Part shown: one piece after another, positions 13,876 to 20,395 of the stretch | Position numbering within the stretch: the stretch's first letter is position 1 | Layout of the letters: each line of letters begins with the position of its first letter | Source of the DNA: a virus | IMG/VR virus record: IMGVR_UViG_3300020222_003397 | Location: 1-20,975 of that record | DNA: 20,975 bases | Reading direction: 5' to 3' (one strand) | Program-made: the position numbers and the translations under genes | The notes under the pieces: generated by a model | Seen by the model: the letters and a program-made list of their open reading frames with translations, nothing else | Told to the model about the DNA's origin: nothing | Database searches by the model: none

Positions 13876-13978
13876 ATGCAATTTCCCCCAGCGCCGTCCA
13901 GCTACCGGCAAGCTTCTCCAATGCCCGCACCAAACTCCACAAATACTGCTGCTGATCCCTAAATTCCGCCTTCGCCAT
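13862..13978 (-). CDS. Very small early protein (38 residues)
   Basis: A 38-codon gene beginning MAKAEFRDQQQYLW, too short for most gene finders. GGAGGT lies five bases before its ATG at 13978 and inside the end of the upstream coiled-coil gene, and its stop overlaps the next gene. The protein is helical and amphipathic ('YLWSLVRALEKLAGSW'), with no membrane segment. Strong ribosome site and tight packing support it as real. Function unknown. Confidence 0.5.
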   Translation of the reverse strand: MAKAEFRDQQQYLWSLVRALEKLAGSWTALGEIAYGQK

Positions 13979-15125
13979 TACCCACCTCCTTTTTGTCATT
14001 CCTGCGTAGGCAGGAATCCAGTTCCTTAATTCTATCTTCCAAAGCCTCCACATACCGCTCCTCATCCTGCTGCGTCCATGTGCCTTGCTCCTTCTCCTGC
14101 TGGCGGATTATCCTATAAACATCCAGGTAATACGGCTCCGTCTCAGTCACGAGCAGAAACTCCTTTCCGCTCGCCAAGACCTTGCTCAGCCTTGGGCTCA
14201 GCGCCATCTCCAGGAACAGCGGCTTTTCATAAGGCTCCGTAGCACCACCCTCTTGTCCTTCCATCCCGTGCTTTTCCGTGTTTTCCGTGGCTACATTCCC
14301 CTCCGGAAACTGCTCTCTCAGCTCATTACCCTCTTCCAGTACCGGTGCCCTGACTTCCAAACGATCCGACAACACCTGGATAAATGGCTTGTCCAGCTCC
14401 GCATGTATCCGCTTCAAGTCACTCCGTAGTTTGCTGATCTCAGCTTGCGCCAACCGCAATTCCGCCCGCTGTTTATCCCGCTCTTCCCAGCTCTTCTCCA
14501 GATCCCGAGCATACTGCCAGCTCGCTTTCGTCTCGCCTGCCACCCGCTTCAGCAGAATATCATTCTCTTTCCGCAGGTTCTCATTTACCGCTTCCATCCG
14601 CTTCAGATCCCGCACCTTTCCTTCCAGGCACAACCGCAACGTCTCCTCAGCGGGCGTCCGCACCATCGCCAGGGATCGATCCGTATGGCCGCATTCCAAT
14701 GCGACCTTTCCACCAACGCAGGCCTGTTGCATAAGCATCGCTTGTCCGTCCTTTCCGTTCTTCTTCGTGCCTTCCGTGGTTAATCTCTCCCACACATTCA
14801 GCTCCTCATCTTTCATCTGAACCAGCTTCTCCAGATCATCGATCGTCTCCTGCATCATCCGGATATGCTCATGACTCACGTCCAGGTCACTGTCCATCTT
14901 GTCCCGCACGATCTCCAGATCGCTCACCTGACGCTTCAGCCCCGCTATCCGCTCCGCATTCTTCAAACCCGCATGCTTATACCGGCACCTGTCCTGCATC
15001 GCACTGCGATATAGCGCCCGGTAATACCGCTTCTCGTGCCAGAATCCCAACACTCCCACCAATGCTACAACGCTGATCACCAGCGCACACACCAGCAGGT
15101 ATCCCATGGTAATTGCGTCACTCAT
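13959..15125 (-). CDS. Membrane-anchored coiled-coil protein with repeat inserts
   Basis: A 388-residue protein with one N-terminal transmembrane helix (about residues 8-29, 'GYLLVCALVISVVALVGVLG'), a basic segment, and long coiled-coil helices (about 52-112 and 165-247) full of Lys, Glu and Leu heptads. Three stretches are repeat-derived: 115-157 ('RLTTEGTKKNGKDGQAML' onward), 276-296 ('GNVATENTEKHGMEG') and 366-388 ('KELDSCLRRNDKK'). The ATG at 15125 follows AGGAGG. It sits in the early operon after the DUF3164 gene. The topology suggests a soluble cytoplasmic coiled coil tethered to the membrane; no family or function is recognised. Confidence 0.65.
   Translation of the reverse strand: MSDAITMGYLLVCALVISVVALVGVLGFWHEKRYYRALYRSAMQDRCRYKHAGLKNAERIAGLKRQVSDLEIVRDKMDSDLDVSHEHIRMMQETIDDLEKLVQMKDEELNVWERLTTEGTKKNGKDGQAMLMQQACVGGKVALECGHTDRSLAMVRTPAEETLRLCLEGKVRDLKRMEAVNENLRKENDILLKRVAGETKASWQYARDLEKSWEERDKQRAELRLAQAEISKLRSDLKRIHAELDKPFIQVLSDRLEVRAPVLEEGNELREQFPEGNVATENTEKHGMEGQEGGATEPYEKPLFLEMALSPRLSKVLASGKEFLLVTETEPYYLDVYRIIRQQEKEQGTWTQQDEERYVEALEDRIKELDSCLRRNDKKEVGNGEGGI
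13993..14033 (-). repeat. 'WIPAYAGMT'-type palindromic repeat
   Basis: On the minus strand, ATTCCTGC-CTAC-GCAGGAAT forms a small hairpin flanked by GGAACTGG and GACAAAAAGG. It overlaps the C-terminal codons of the coiled-coil gene, where it is read as 'KELDSCLRRNDKK'. Related copies lie at 7828-7862 and twice in 19341-19399. Confidence 0.7.
14640..14785 (-). repeat. Repeat composite inside the coiled-coil gene
   Basis: A run of blocks encoding residues about 115-162. Plus-strand order is GCACCATCGCCAGGGATCGA, a CCGCATTCCAATGCGACC palindromic block, TGTTGCATAAGCATCGCTTG, and TTCGTGCCTTCCGTGGTTAA (14764-14784). The GTTGCATAAG and CCGTGGTTAA blocks recur inside the transposase gene in the same orientation. 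Confidence 0.6.
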
Positions 15126-15134
15126 CGCTTCCTC

Positions 15135-15785
15135 CTAAAACTCGTAATAGTTCACCGGGATCCCTTCCAATTTACCCGTGGCGCCCGCTTTCTTAAACCG
15201 GATATAACGCTTCTTCCCAGATATCTGCTCGCTCTCGTTCAGCAGTCGGATTGCTTCCACCCATTCCGGCGCATTCGCAAATTCAAATTTCTTCAGCATA
15301 TTCAGCTTCTTCTGATCCACCTTGCCCTGCTGATCCACTCGCAACGCTGCCTTGGCGATACTGCTCAACTGGATCAGCGCTTCCCGCGTCCCCGGATCAT
15401 CCACGTTATCCAGTTTGCTGTCGATCCACCGCCGGATCTTCTCCGCAGCGATCGCCAACCGCTCATCATACGACTTCTGCTGCTGGATATCCACTTCCAC
15501 CTGCATCGTACCGTCCAGCGTCCGCAGGATCGTGTTACCTACCCATTCCTCGCCATATTCGCCCGCTTTGCCCGCCAGATACTCATCCACGTCACGCGCC
15601 ACATCATACGCATACTTCTGCACCAGTTCGCTCAGTTTCTCCGCCCTGCTGATCAGCCGGCGCACCAGCGCATCACGCTTTACGATCGTGCTATCCAACA
15701 CATCCGCCAGATAGGTCTCGCCATTCGGTCCCGGGATCACCCTTTTCATGTTCACCCGCTTTGTCCTTTTCTTCTTCTCGTTCAT
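15135..15785 (-). CDS. DUF3164 family Mu-like early protein
   Basis: A 216-residue helical protein matching DUF3164 along its whole length. It has 'DSTIVKRDALVRRLISRAEK' (31-50), 'YAGKAGEYGEEWVG'-like middle text, the strand 'LRTLDGTMQVEV' (87-98) and 'SYDERLAIAAEKI' (104-116). It then has 'AALRVDQQGKVDQKKLNML' (145-163) and the end motif 'SEQISGKKRYIRFKK' (185-199). This family is common in the early region of Mu-like phages; its biochemical role is unknown. The ATG at 15785 has AGGAG at good distance. Intact and of normal length. Confidence 0.85.
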   Translation of the reverse strand: MNEKKKRTKRVNMKRVIPGPNGETYLADVLDSTIVKRDALVRRLISRAEKLSELVQKYAYDVARDVDEYLAGKAGEYGEEWVGNTILRTLDGTMQVEVDIQQQKSYDERLAIAAEKIRRWIDSKLDNVDDPGTREALIQLSSIAKAALRVDQQGKVDQKKLNMLKKFEFANAPEWVEAIRLLNESEQISGKKRYIRFKKAGATGKLEGIPVNYYEF

Positions 15786-15856
15786 TTTGTTCTCCTTTAT
15801 TCGTTTATCGTCTTGTCTCTTTCCCTTTTTTTTTTCCTTCCCGCACCTTTTCGTGC
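15786..15856 (-). repeat. Short gap with degenerate repeat
   Basis: Seventy-one bases between the GemA-like and DUF3164 genes. The TTCGTGCCTTCCGTTGCTTCCG repeat (plus strand 15850-15889) starts here and continues into the GemA-like gene, supplying its last residues ('NHGSNGRHE'). A ten-adenine run lies on the minus strand near 15832-15823. The DUF3164 ribosome site ends the gap. Confidence 0.55.
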
Positions 15857-16270
15857 TTATTCGTGCCTTCCGTTGCTTCCGTGATTACCAAACATCCCCT
15901 GCACCGTCTGCAGCACCTTTACCGTATCCTGATAGCCCAGCTCTCTCATGCTCCGTCCATAACCCCACGCCTCCATCTGGTCATGCAGCCAGTCCACGTC
16001 ATGCCCCGCTCGCACCACCGTCGCCATCACCGTCTGCCTCAGCCGCTTCTTCTTGTCATGCGCCGCTTTATCAGCATACCGCTTCATCGTCGCTATCGCC
16101 GCCCGCATCTGCTCCTGATCCAGGCAGTTCGCATGCGTCACCCCGAATGTCTTCAGCAGATACGCCTCAAACCGCGAACACGGCTTGCTCCCCGCCTGCT
16201 TGTCCCAATCCGCCATCCGCACGTAATGCCACAGCAAACTGGCTTGCTTAGTAAATTCTTCCCGCGGCAT
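15857..16270 (-). CDS. gemA: GemA-like (gp16/DUF1018) regulatory protein
   Basis: A 137-residue basic protein resembling the Mu GemA/gp16 family. The N-terminal 'QASLLWHYVRMADW' (9-22) and 'LLKTFGVTHANCLDQEQMRAA' region (38-58) follow the family pattern of a 'k.lw.la.elg' helix, then 'r.fGv.s...Lt..q...ai'. The C-terminal half is helical ('HDVDWLHDQMEAWGYG'). In Mu, GemA modulates host gene expression and DNA topology. The ATG at 16270 is used, as AGGGGGTAAGG precedes it and it directly follows the upstream stop; an in-frame ATG at 16351 lies inside the previous gene. Its C-terminus is repeat-encoded. Identification is moderate. Confidence 0.6.
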   Translation of the reverse strand: MPREEFTKQASLLWHYVRMADWDKQAGSKPCSRFEAYLLKTFGVTHANCLDQEQMRAAIATMKRYADKAAHDKKKRLRQTVMATVVRAGHDVDWLHDQMEAWGYGRSMRELGYQDTVKVLQTVQGMFGNHGSNGRHE

Positions 16271-16272
16271 CC

Positions 16273-16677
16273 TTACCCCCTCATCCAATAATTGCTTCTC
16301 TTGTAATCTCCAAACCGGTGCATGATCCTGCCCTCTTCCACTAATGCGCACAACTGCCGGTAGCTGATCCTTACCCGCGTCTCTCGCCGCAGCGTCTTGC
16401 TACTGTACCACACCCCTTTCATCATCTTAGTGAGCAGCTTCTCCTTCGCATCCTTGCCCTCATCCGCATCCTTCTTACCTTTCGGCTGACTACGCACATA
16501 TATGTAACGCTGCCCTTCTCGCTTGATCACTTTTACTTTGCCATCTATATGCAATTGCTCCAGGATGTACTGCACTGTCGCTATACACACCCCGGTATCC
16601 GCCACCACCTGTCTCGCTGTGAATATGCCGCTATGCATATACACGTAATCCCGCACCATGTTAGCTTTTGTCCGCAT
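16273..16677 (-). CDS. Double winged-helix protein
   Basis: A 134-residue basic protein that reads as two winged-helix domains. The first (about 7-58) has 'FTARQVVADTGVCIATVQYI' as helix-turn-helix and 'GKVKVIKREGQRYIYV' as wing. The second (about 82-132) has 'VWYSSKTLRRETRVRISYRQ' and a wing ending 'YKRSNYW'. They are joined by a Lys/Asp-rich linker. It probably binds DNA and may regulate early transcription or replication. The ATG at 16677, seven bases after GGAG, is preferred over one 30 bases earlier deep in the ATPase gene. It overlaps the ATPase stop by 17 bases. Specific target unknown. Confidence 0.65.
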   Translation of the reverse strand: MRTKANMVRDYVYMHSGIFTARQVVADTGVCIATVQYILEQLHIDGKVKVIKREGQRYIYVRSQPKGKKDADEGKDAKEKLLTKMMKGVWYSSKTLRRETRVRISYRQLCALVEEGRIMHRFGDYKRSNYWMRG

Positions 16678-17383
16678 TGAGCCGCTCCAGTACCTCCAAA
16701 CTCGCACTTTGGATATGATGCTTCATGCAAATGCTCTCGATCAGCGAAATCCACTTGATCACGTTACGCAGCGTACCGCTACTGTCCTTCTGGATGAATT
16801 GGATCAGATCCTTGTCCATCGCCACCTCACTCACCTCCTGCACCACGATCGCCACATCCTCCGCCGTTAGCGGTTTGAAGTGTGTGAACCGCAGACACCG
16901 GTCAAAATAGTGCGCATTTGCTGCCAATAAACTATGATAGGCGTCCTGCATCCCCACCAATACGATCGTCACTGTCGTCTTGTCCACCAGGTCCCGGATC
17001 GCTCCCAATATGTCACGACGCCGGAACGCATAATCGATCTCATCAATGAAGATCACCAGATCCGGCGCATCATGCAACACGCTGATGATGTCCATAAAGA
17101 TCCGGTGATTGCTCCCCACTGGTGGTAATACCTGATACTTATAGCTCAGCAACCGGTGCAATTCCTTCAAAAACGCCTTCTGCGTCATCGCCGCATCTAA
17201 ACGCATATACAAATACCCGTTCTGCACCGCAGTCCGCCACACGTACCGCGTCTTGCCCAGCCCCGGCGCTCCGTAGATCAGGCTCAAACCCACCATCTCG
17301 GTAGGATTCCGGCTCAGGATCAGCTTCAGATCCTCCTCCGCCATTTTCACGTTCACCGTTCTGCTCATTACTAATTCTTTCAT
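16661..17383 (-). CDS. B: MuB-type AAA+ ATPase, transposition target activator
   Basis: A 240-residue ATPase. In Mu the B protein binds DNA with ATP, delivers target DNA to the transposase and stimulates strand transfer. Visible motifs are Walker A 'GAPGLGKT' (38-45), Walker B 'LVIFIDEIDYAF' (109-120, Asp114-Glu115), a sensor-1-like 'VTIVLVGMQDAYH' (138-150) and a sensor-2-like 'SGTLRNVIKWI' (202-212). It is shorter than Mu B (about 310 residues) and lacks the N-terminal helix-turn-helix region, so it resembles compact TniB/IstB-like forms. The ATG at 17383 follows AGGAG, which overlaps the transposase stop. Its place directly after the transposase confirms the pairing. Confidence 0.88.
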   Translation of the reverse strand: MKELVMSRTVNVKMAEEDLKLILSRNPTEMVGLSLIYGAPGLGKTRYVWRTAVQNGYLYMRLDAAMTQKAFLKELHRLLSYKYQVLPPVGSNHRIFMDIISVLHDAPDLVIFIDEIDYAFRRRDILGAIRDLVDKTTVTIVLVGMQDAYHSLLAANAHYFDRCLRFTHFKPLTAEDVAIVVQEVSEVAMDKDLIQFIQKDSSGTLRNVIKWISLIESICMKHHIQSASLEVLERLNADKS

Positions 17384-17393
17384 CGCTATCTCC

Positions 17394-20246
17394 TTATCTT
17401 AAGCCCATTCGGCGTAATTCTTCGATTACTTCTTTGCTTAACTTCACCTTCGCTACTCCACTCTCCGCTTCTGCGCCTACTCCCGCACCGGCGCTATCCG
17501 GACCAGGGATCAACCGCTGTTCCTGGATCAGTGACGCCTTCGTCTCCGGCAATGCCAGCACCTCGTCCAACGCACTACCGATCCGCTTCTGCGTCTCCGC
17601 TACCGCCTGCCGTGCGTCCCGCTCCACTCCCTTGATCTGCTTCAGCTCCGCCACCAACTCCCGCACCGTCTGCGGATCATCACTCAGCCGCACCAACGGA
17701 TGCTGCAGCTTCCGCGCCCCCGCCTGACAGATAAACCGGTCATTCTCGTCATATACCAATACGCTCCGCACGTCCCAATAGTCCCAACGCACCCGTACAT
17801 CACTCTTCACATGATGCACCAACGCCACGTCCCAATAGATCACGCCGTTCACTCGGATCCCCTGGTTCGTTACCCGCTTTTGATCTATCGCTAACATCAG
17901 ATAATTCAATTGATCAGCACTGATCCGCCTGCTCTCATCGATCCGCTCGCTGCCCTCGATAAACACTTCCAGCGGCGTCCGTCCCCCCAAGCCCCGGTGC
18001 TCCCGCTTGCCATACCGCTCCACCGCCCAGTGCTCAAAGATCTGCTTGAATTGCTCCACCGTCACCGCCTGATGCGGAAACCGCTGCTGCATATACTTCT
18101 CATTACGCAGCATCGTCGCCGGCTTATCCGCCGGACTCGACCCCGTCCAACCCGTCATGAACCGCTCCACCTCTTCCTGTAAACTCTGCCACCACCGCTC
18201 GATATGCTTCGCCTTCGCATTATACGGCATGCTGTTGATCACCTTGACCCCCAACCGCCCATAAACCCCCTGCATCGTCATATCTATATCCTCTGCGCTC
18301 ACATCGGCTCCGCCGATCCGTTGCATAAGTTCCATTTGTCCGTCCGTAGGGGCGCTTTCCCTCAGCGCCCCAGCCGCCATTCTCAATTCTTTTCCGTGCC
18401 TCTCCGTGCCTTCCCTGGTTAATCCCTTCCGTCCCTTTCCGCTGTTCTCCCCCGTAAAATACTTGCTCACATACGCCTTGGCATTATCGATATACACCGC
18501 CAACGGCACATAACCCGTCCACAACGCCGCATTCCGGAAAGCGATCTGGATCCCCTCCGTATTCTCCGTGATATTGATACTCGCACCCACCGGCATCCGG
18601 CTCCGGCAATCGAACCACACGATTATCTCGTGCTTCCGCGCCTTCCCGTCCCGCGGATCGATGATCATCACCTCGAGCGTATGACCGTCACTCATCCAGG
18701 CATCGCCAACTTCCACCAGGTCCCAGTCCCGGATGATCGTCTTGTTGATCGTCTCCTGGAATTGCTTCACTCCGCCCCTTGCCAGCGTCCACTGCGCCAG
18801 ATGCTCCTTCCGCCAGTCCTCGCACCACCGCACCGCCGTTTTAACGCTATAGCCCATCTCACGCCGGTGGATCCGGTACCAGTCCGCAATCACGTTCACC
18901 GCCGTCGTTACCCGCACCCGGTTCGGATGCAGCAAGAGCGCTAATAGTTTATTCTGATCATCCACCGGGATCTTACGCCCGCCACTACCCTTCTCATAAC
19001 CCGGCACCAACGCCGCAGCACCATCATCCTGATACTGCTTCACCCACCGGTAAACCGTCCGCACCGCCAACTGACCCGTCACCCGCAGCGTCCCCCCGCT
19101 GATCATTCCCAAATTATACAATTCCACCCACTTCCGCAATTCCGCCCCCTTCAAACCAGACACCTCGCTCACCACCGCTACCCGCGCCTCCACCATAGCC
19201 CGGTACCGCTCCGGCACCTCCGCCCGACGCGGACGCAGATCCAAGCCCCGCTCCTCCAACGTAGGGGCGCTTTCCCTCAGCGCCCCTTCTCCATCTCCAT
19301 CTATCCCCACCGGATTCGAACCGGCTTTCTCCGTCTCTCCGTCATTCCAGCACTCGTTACTCCCGTCATTCCAGCGCAGGCTGGTATCCAGTTCTTTTTT
19401 AGTGGAAGAGTCATCCTGACTGAATTCATTCAGCCTGTCTGGCGAGATGGCCAGATGGCCAGATGGTGAGGTGGGGGCTTGGTGTGGCAAGTTGCACTTG
19501 CCTCCAGCAGCATCGCTGCTATCGGAGGCGCATGGGTCTGGTACACCAATCCCCAGATTGGCAGCTTTGGCAGCCCTCGACCGTAATAATGGAGTATCCA
19601 CCAAGGATTCATATGTCTTCTCCCATCCATTGGGACGGCCAGTGGCGGCAATCATCGCTTTTTTTGCATGATCCGCCAAAACATGACACATTTGGCCACT
19701 ATTGCATCGACTATTGCATATCCGGCAGCATCCATCACAATATGGATGTGCAAATTTGCACACACGGCACAGATCGGTGGTGGGGAATGGTTCGCATGGT
19801 CCTGGTTCCGCACCCTGGACTCCACCTCCCCCCCTCCTGCCATGACCCGGTGGCACAACATCTACCTGCTTGTCATGCTTGTCATCGGTTATCAGTGGCG
19901 GGTTGTCATGGTTGTCATGGTTGTCATGGTTGTCATGGTTGTCATGGTTGTCATGGTTGTCATGGTTGTCATGGTTGTCATGGTTGTCATGGTTGTCATT
20001 GTTGTCATGGTTGTCATGGTTGTCATGGTTGTCATGGTTGTCATGGCATCTGATCATCCAGGACATTCTACCTGGTATGGTTGGATGAGATTCTTCCCTC
20101 ACCTCCAACTTACCGCTCTTGATCGCCTTCAATACCGCCTGCCGGCTCTTACCGCTCCGTTCCGCATACGCCTTCACACTCAACCAATCTGCGTTATCTG
20201 CGCATCGATCTGCGCTCTTCTGCGGGAACCTTTCATCCCTTGCCAT
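17394..20246 (-). CDS. A: MuA-type DDE transposase, enlarged by repeat inserts
   Basis: A 950-residue transposase (Mu A is 663) that should cut and join phage ends for integration and replicative transposition. Order: winged helix-like 'WLSVKAYAERSGKSRQAVLK' (21-40); sixteen His/Asn-Asp-Asn units (68-115); a nine-cysteine cluster (151-187); repeat-derived stretch (about 235-330); helix-turn-helix (386-405); DDE domain with Asp520 ('MSDGHTLEV'), Asp587 ('AVYIDNAKAYVSK') and Glu683 ('AKAKHIERWW'); a beta-barrel region; basic C-terminus ('KEVIEELRRMGLR') that in Mu contacts B and has nuclease-assisting activity. A 45-residue repeat insert separates Asp587 and Glu683. The ATG at 20246 has AGGAG seven bases upstream. 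All catalytic residues remain. Confidence 0.93.
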   Translation of the reverse strand: MARDERFPQKSADRCADNADWLSVKAYAERSGKSRQAVLKAIKSGKLEVREESHPTIPGRMSWMIRCHDNHDNHDNHDNHDNNDNHDNHDNHDNHDNHDNHDNHDNHDNHDNHDNPPLITDDKHDKQVDVVPPGHGRRGGGGVQGAEPGPCEPFPTTDLCRVCKFAHPYCDGCCRICNSRCNSGQMCHVLADHAKKAMIAATGRPNGWEKTYESLVDTPLLRSRAAKAANLGIGVPDPCASDSSDAAGGKCNLPHQAPTSPSGHLAISPDRLNEFSQDDSSTKKELDTSLRWNDGSNECWNDGETEKAGSNPVGIDGDGEGALRESAPTLEERGLDLRPRRAEVPERYRAMVEARVAVVSEVSGLKGAELRKWVELYNLGMISGGTLRVTGQLAVRTVYRWVKQYQDDGAAALVPGYEKGSGGRKIPVDDQNKLLALLLHPNRVRVTTAVNVIADWYRIHRREMGYSVKTAVRWCEDWRKEHLAQWTLARGGVKQFQETINKTIIRDWDLVEVGDAWMSDGHTLEVMIIDPRDGKARKHEIIVWFDCRSRMPVGASINITENTEGIQIAFRNAALWTGYVPLAVYIDNAKAYVSKYFTGENSGKGRKGLTREGTERHGKELRMAAGALRESAPTDGQMELMQRIGGADVSAEDIDMTMQGVYGRLGVKVINSMPYNAKAKHIERWWQSLQEEVERFMTGWTGSSPADKPATMLRNEKYMQQRFPHQAVTVEQFKQIFEHWAVERYGKREHRGLGGRTPLEVFIEGSERIDESRRISADQLNYLMLAIDQKRVTNQGIRVNGVIYWDVALVHHVKSDVRVRWDYWDVRSVLVYDENDRFICQAGARKLQHPLVRLSDDPQTVRELVAELKQIKGVERDARQAVAETQKRIGSALDEVLALPETKASLIQEQRLIPGPDSAGAGVGAEAESGVAKVKLSKEVIEELRRMGLR
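18310..18446 (-). repeat. Repeat insert within the transposase catalytic domain
   Basis: Plus-strand order: GTTGCATAAGTTCCATTTG (18320), the GC hairpin (18346-18374), CCGCCATTCTCAATTC, and CCGTGCCTCTCCGTGCCTTC…GGTTAA (18391-18423). Translated as 'GLTREGTERHGKELRMAAG' followed by 'ALRESAPTDGQMELMQRI' (residues about 608-645). It is a full composite of blocks otherwise seen in intergenic gaps. Confidence 0.8.
19261..19545 (-). repeat. Large repeat-derived segment in the transposase N-terminal half
   Basis: On the plus strand: GC hairpin (19261-19286), two CATTCCAGC-type 'WIPAYAGMT' repeats (19341-19399), a CCAGATGGCCAGATGG short tandem (19450-19466) and a GGCAAGTTGCACTTGCC palindrome (19486-19502). 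Together they encode residues about 235-329, with 'KCNLPHQ', 'KKELDTSLRWNDGSNECWND' and 'GALRESAPT'. The segment lies between the cysteine cluster and the conserved transposase core. Confidence 0.7.
19902..20045 (-). repeat. Sixteen-unit tandem 9-bp repeat encoding (HDN)n
   Basis: Sixteen head-to-tail GTTGTCATG units (plus strand), identical except the eleventh (19992-20000), where the last base is T. Read on the coding strand each gives His-Asp-Asn, the variant giving Asn-Asp-Asn (residues 68-115). The unit length keeps the frame open whatever the copy number. Confidence 0.95.
20188..20231 (-). repeat. CATCTGCG-type repeat at the transposase N-terminus
   Basis: CAATCTGCGTTATCTGCGC…TTCTGCGGGAACC (plus strand) encodes transposase residues 6-20 ('RFPQKSADRCADNAD'). 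The winged helix begins right after. The family recurs at 9974, 10361, 11376, 13048 and 20727 in the same orientation. Confidence 0.65.
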
Positions 20247-20271
20247 ACATATTCTCCTTTACCGCCCCACA

Positions 20272-20307
20272 CAAAAAATGGACGCCAGATTCGCGGGTCT
20301 GGCGTCC
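20272..20307 (-). terminator. Intrinsic terminator just upstream of the transposase
   Basis: On the minus strand a perfect ten-pair stem (GGACGCCAGA with TCTGGCGTCC, arms 20307-20298 and 20289-20280) closes an eight-base loop and is followed by CATTTTTTGTG. It ends only 26 bases before the transposase ATG. Transcripts from upstream must pass it to express the transposase, unless a promoter lies inside this short gap. Confidence 0.8.
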
Positions 20308-20329
20308 TCGTATGGCACGGTTCTTGTCA

Positions 20330-20395
20330 CAAAGATTAACGGGCACATCTCCACCCGAAGCGCAACCGGATGTCTCTTTGAAATACGCCCGTTAA
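20330..20395 (-). promoter_or_regulatory. Candidate pseudoknotted leader RNA
   Basis: On the minus strand, TTAACGGGC (20395-20387) pairs with GCCCGTTAA (20344-20336). ACATC (20373-20369) pairs with GATGT (20349-20345). CAAAGA (20380-20375), inside the first stem, pairs with TCTTTG (20335-20330) just outside it. The three 3' partners are contiguous, so 20 base pairs could stack end to end. A terminator follows 22 bases later. No known riboswitch or ribozyme class is recognised. Confidence 0.45.

Noticed and set aside
18537-18581. 'ITENTEG' in the transposase as another repeat copy
   Set aside because: It aligns with the Mu A segment between the first two catalytic aspartates ('VSENIDS'), and the DNA lacks the ACCACGG core of the repeat.
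19902-20045. CRISPR-like array
   Set aside because: Units are nine bases, contiguous and without spacers, and they encode a tripeptide repeat within a gene.
20330-20395. HDV-like self-cleaving ribozyme
   Set aside because: The stem order partly resembles the nested pseudoknot, but the P4 helix and the region with the catalytic cytosine are missing and the first stem is too long.
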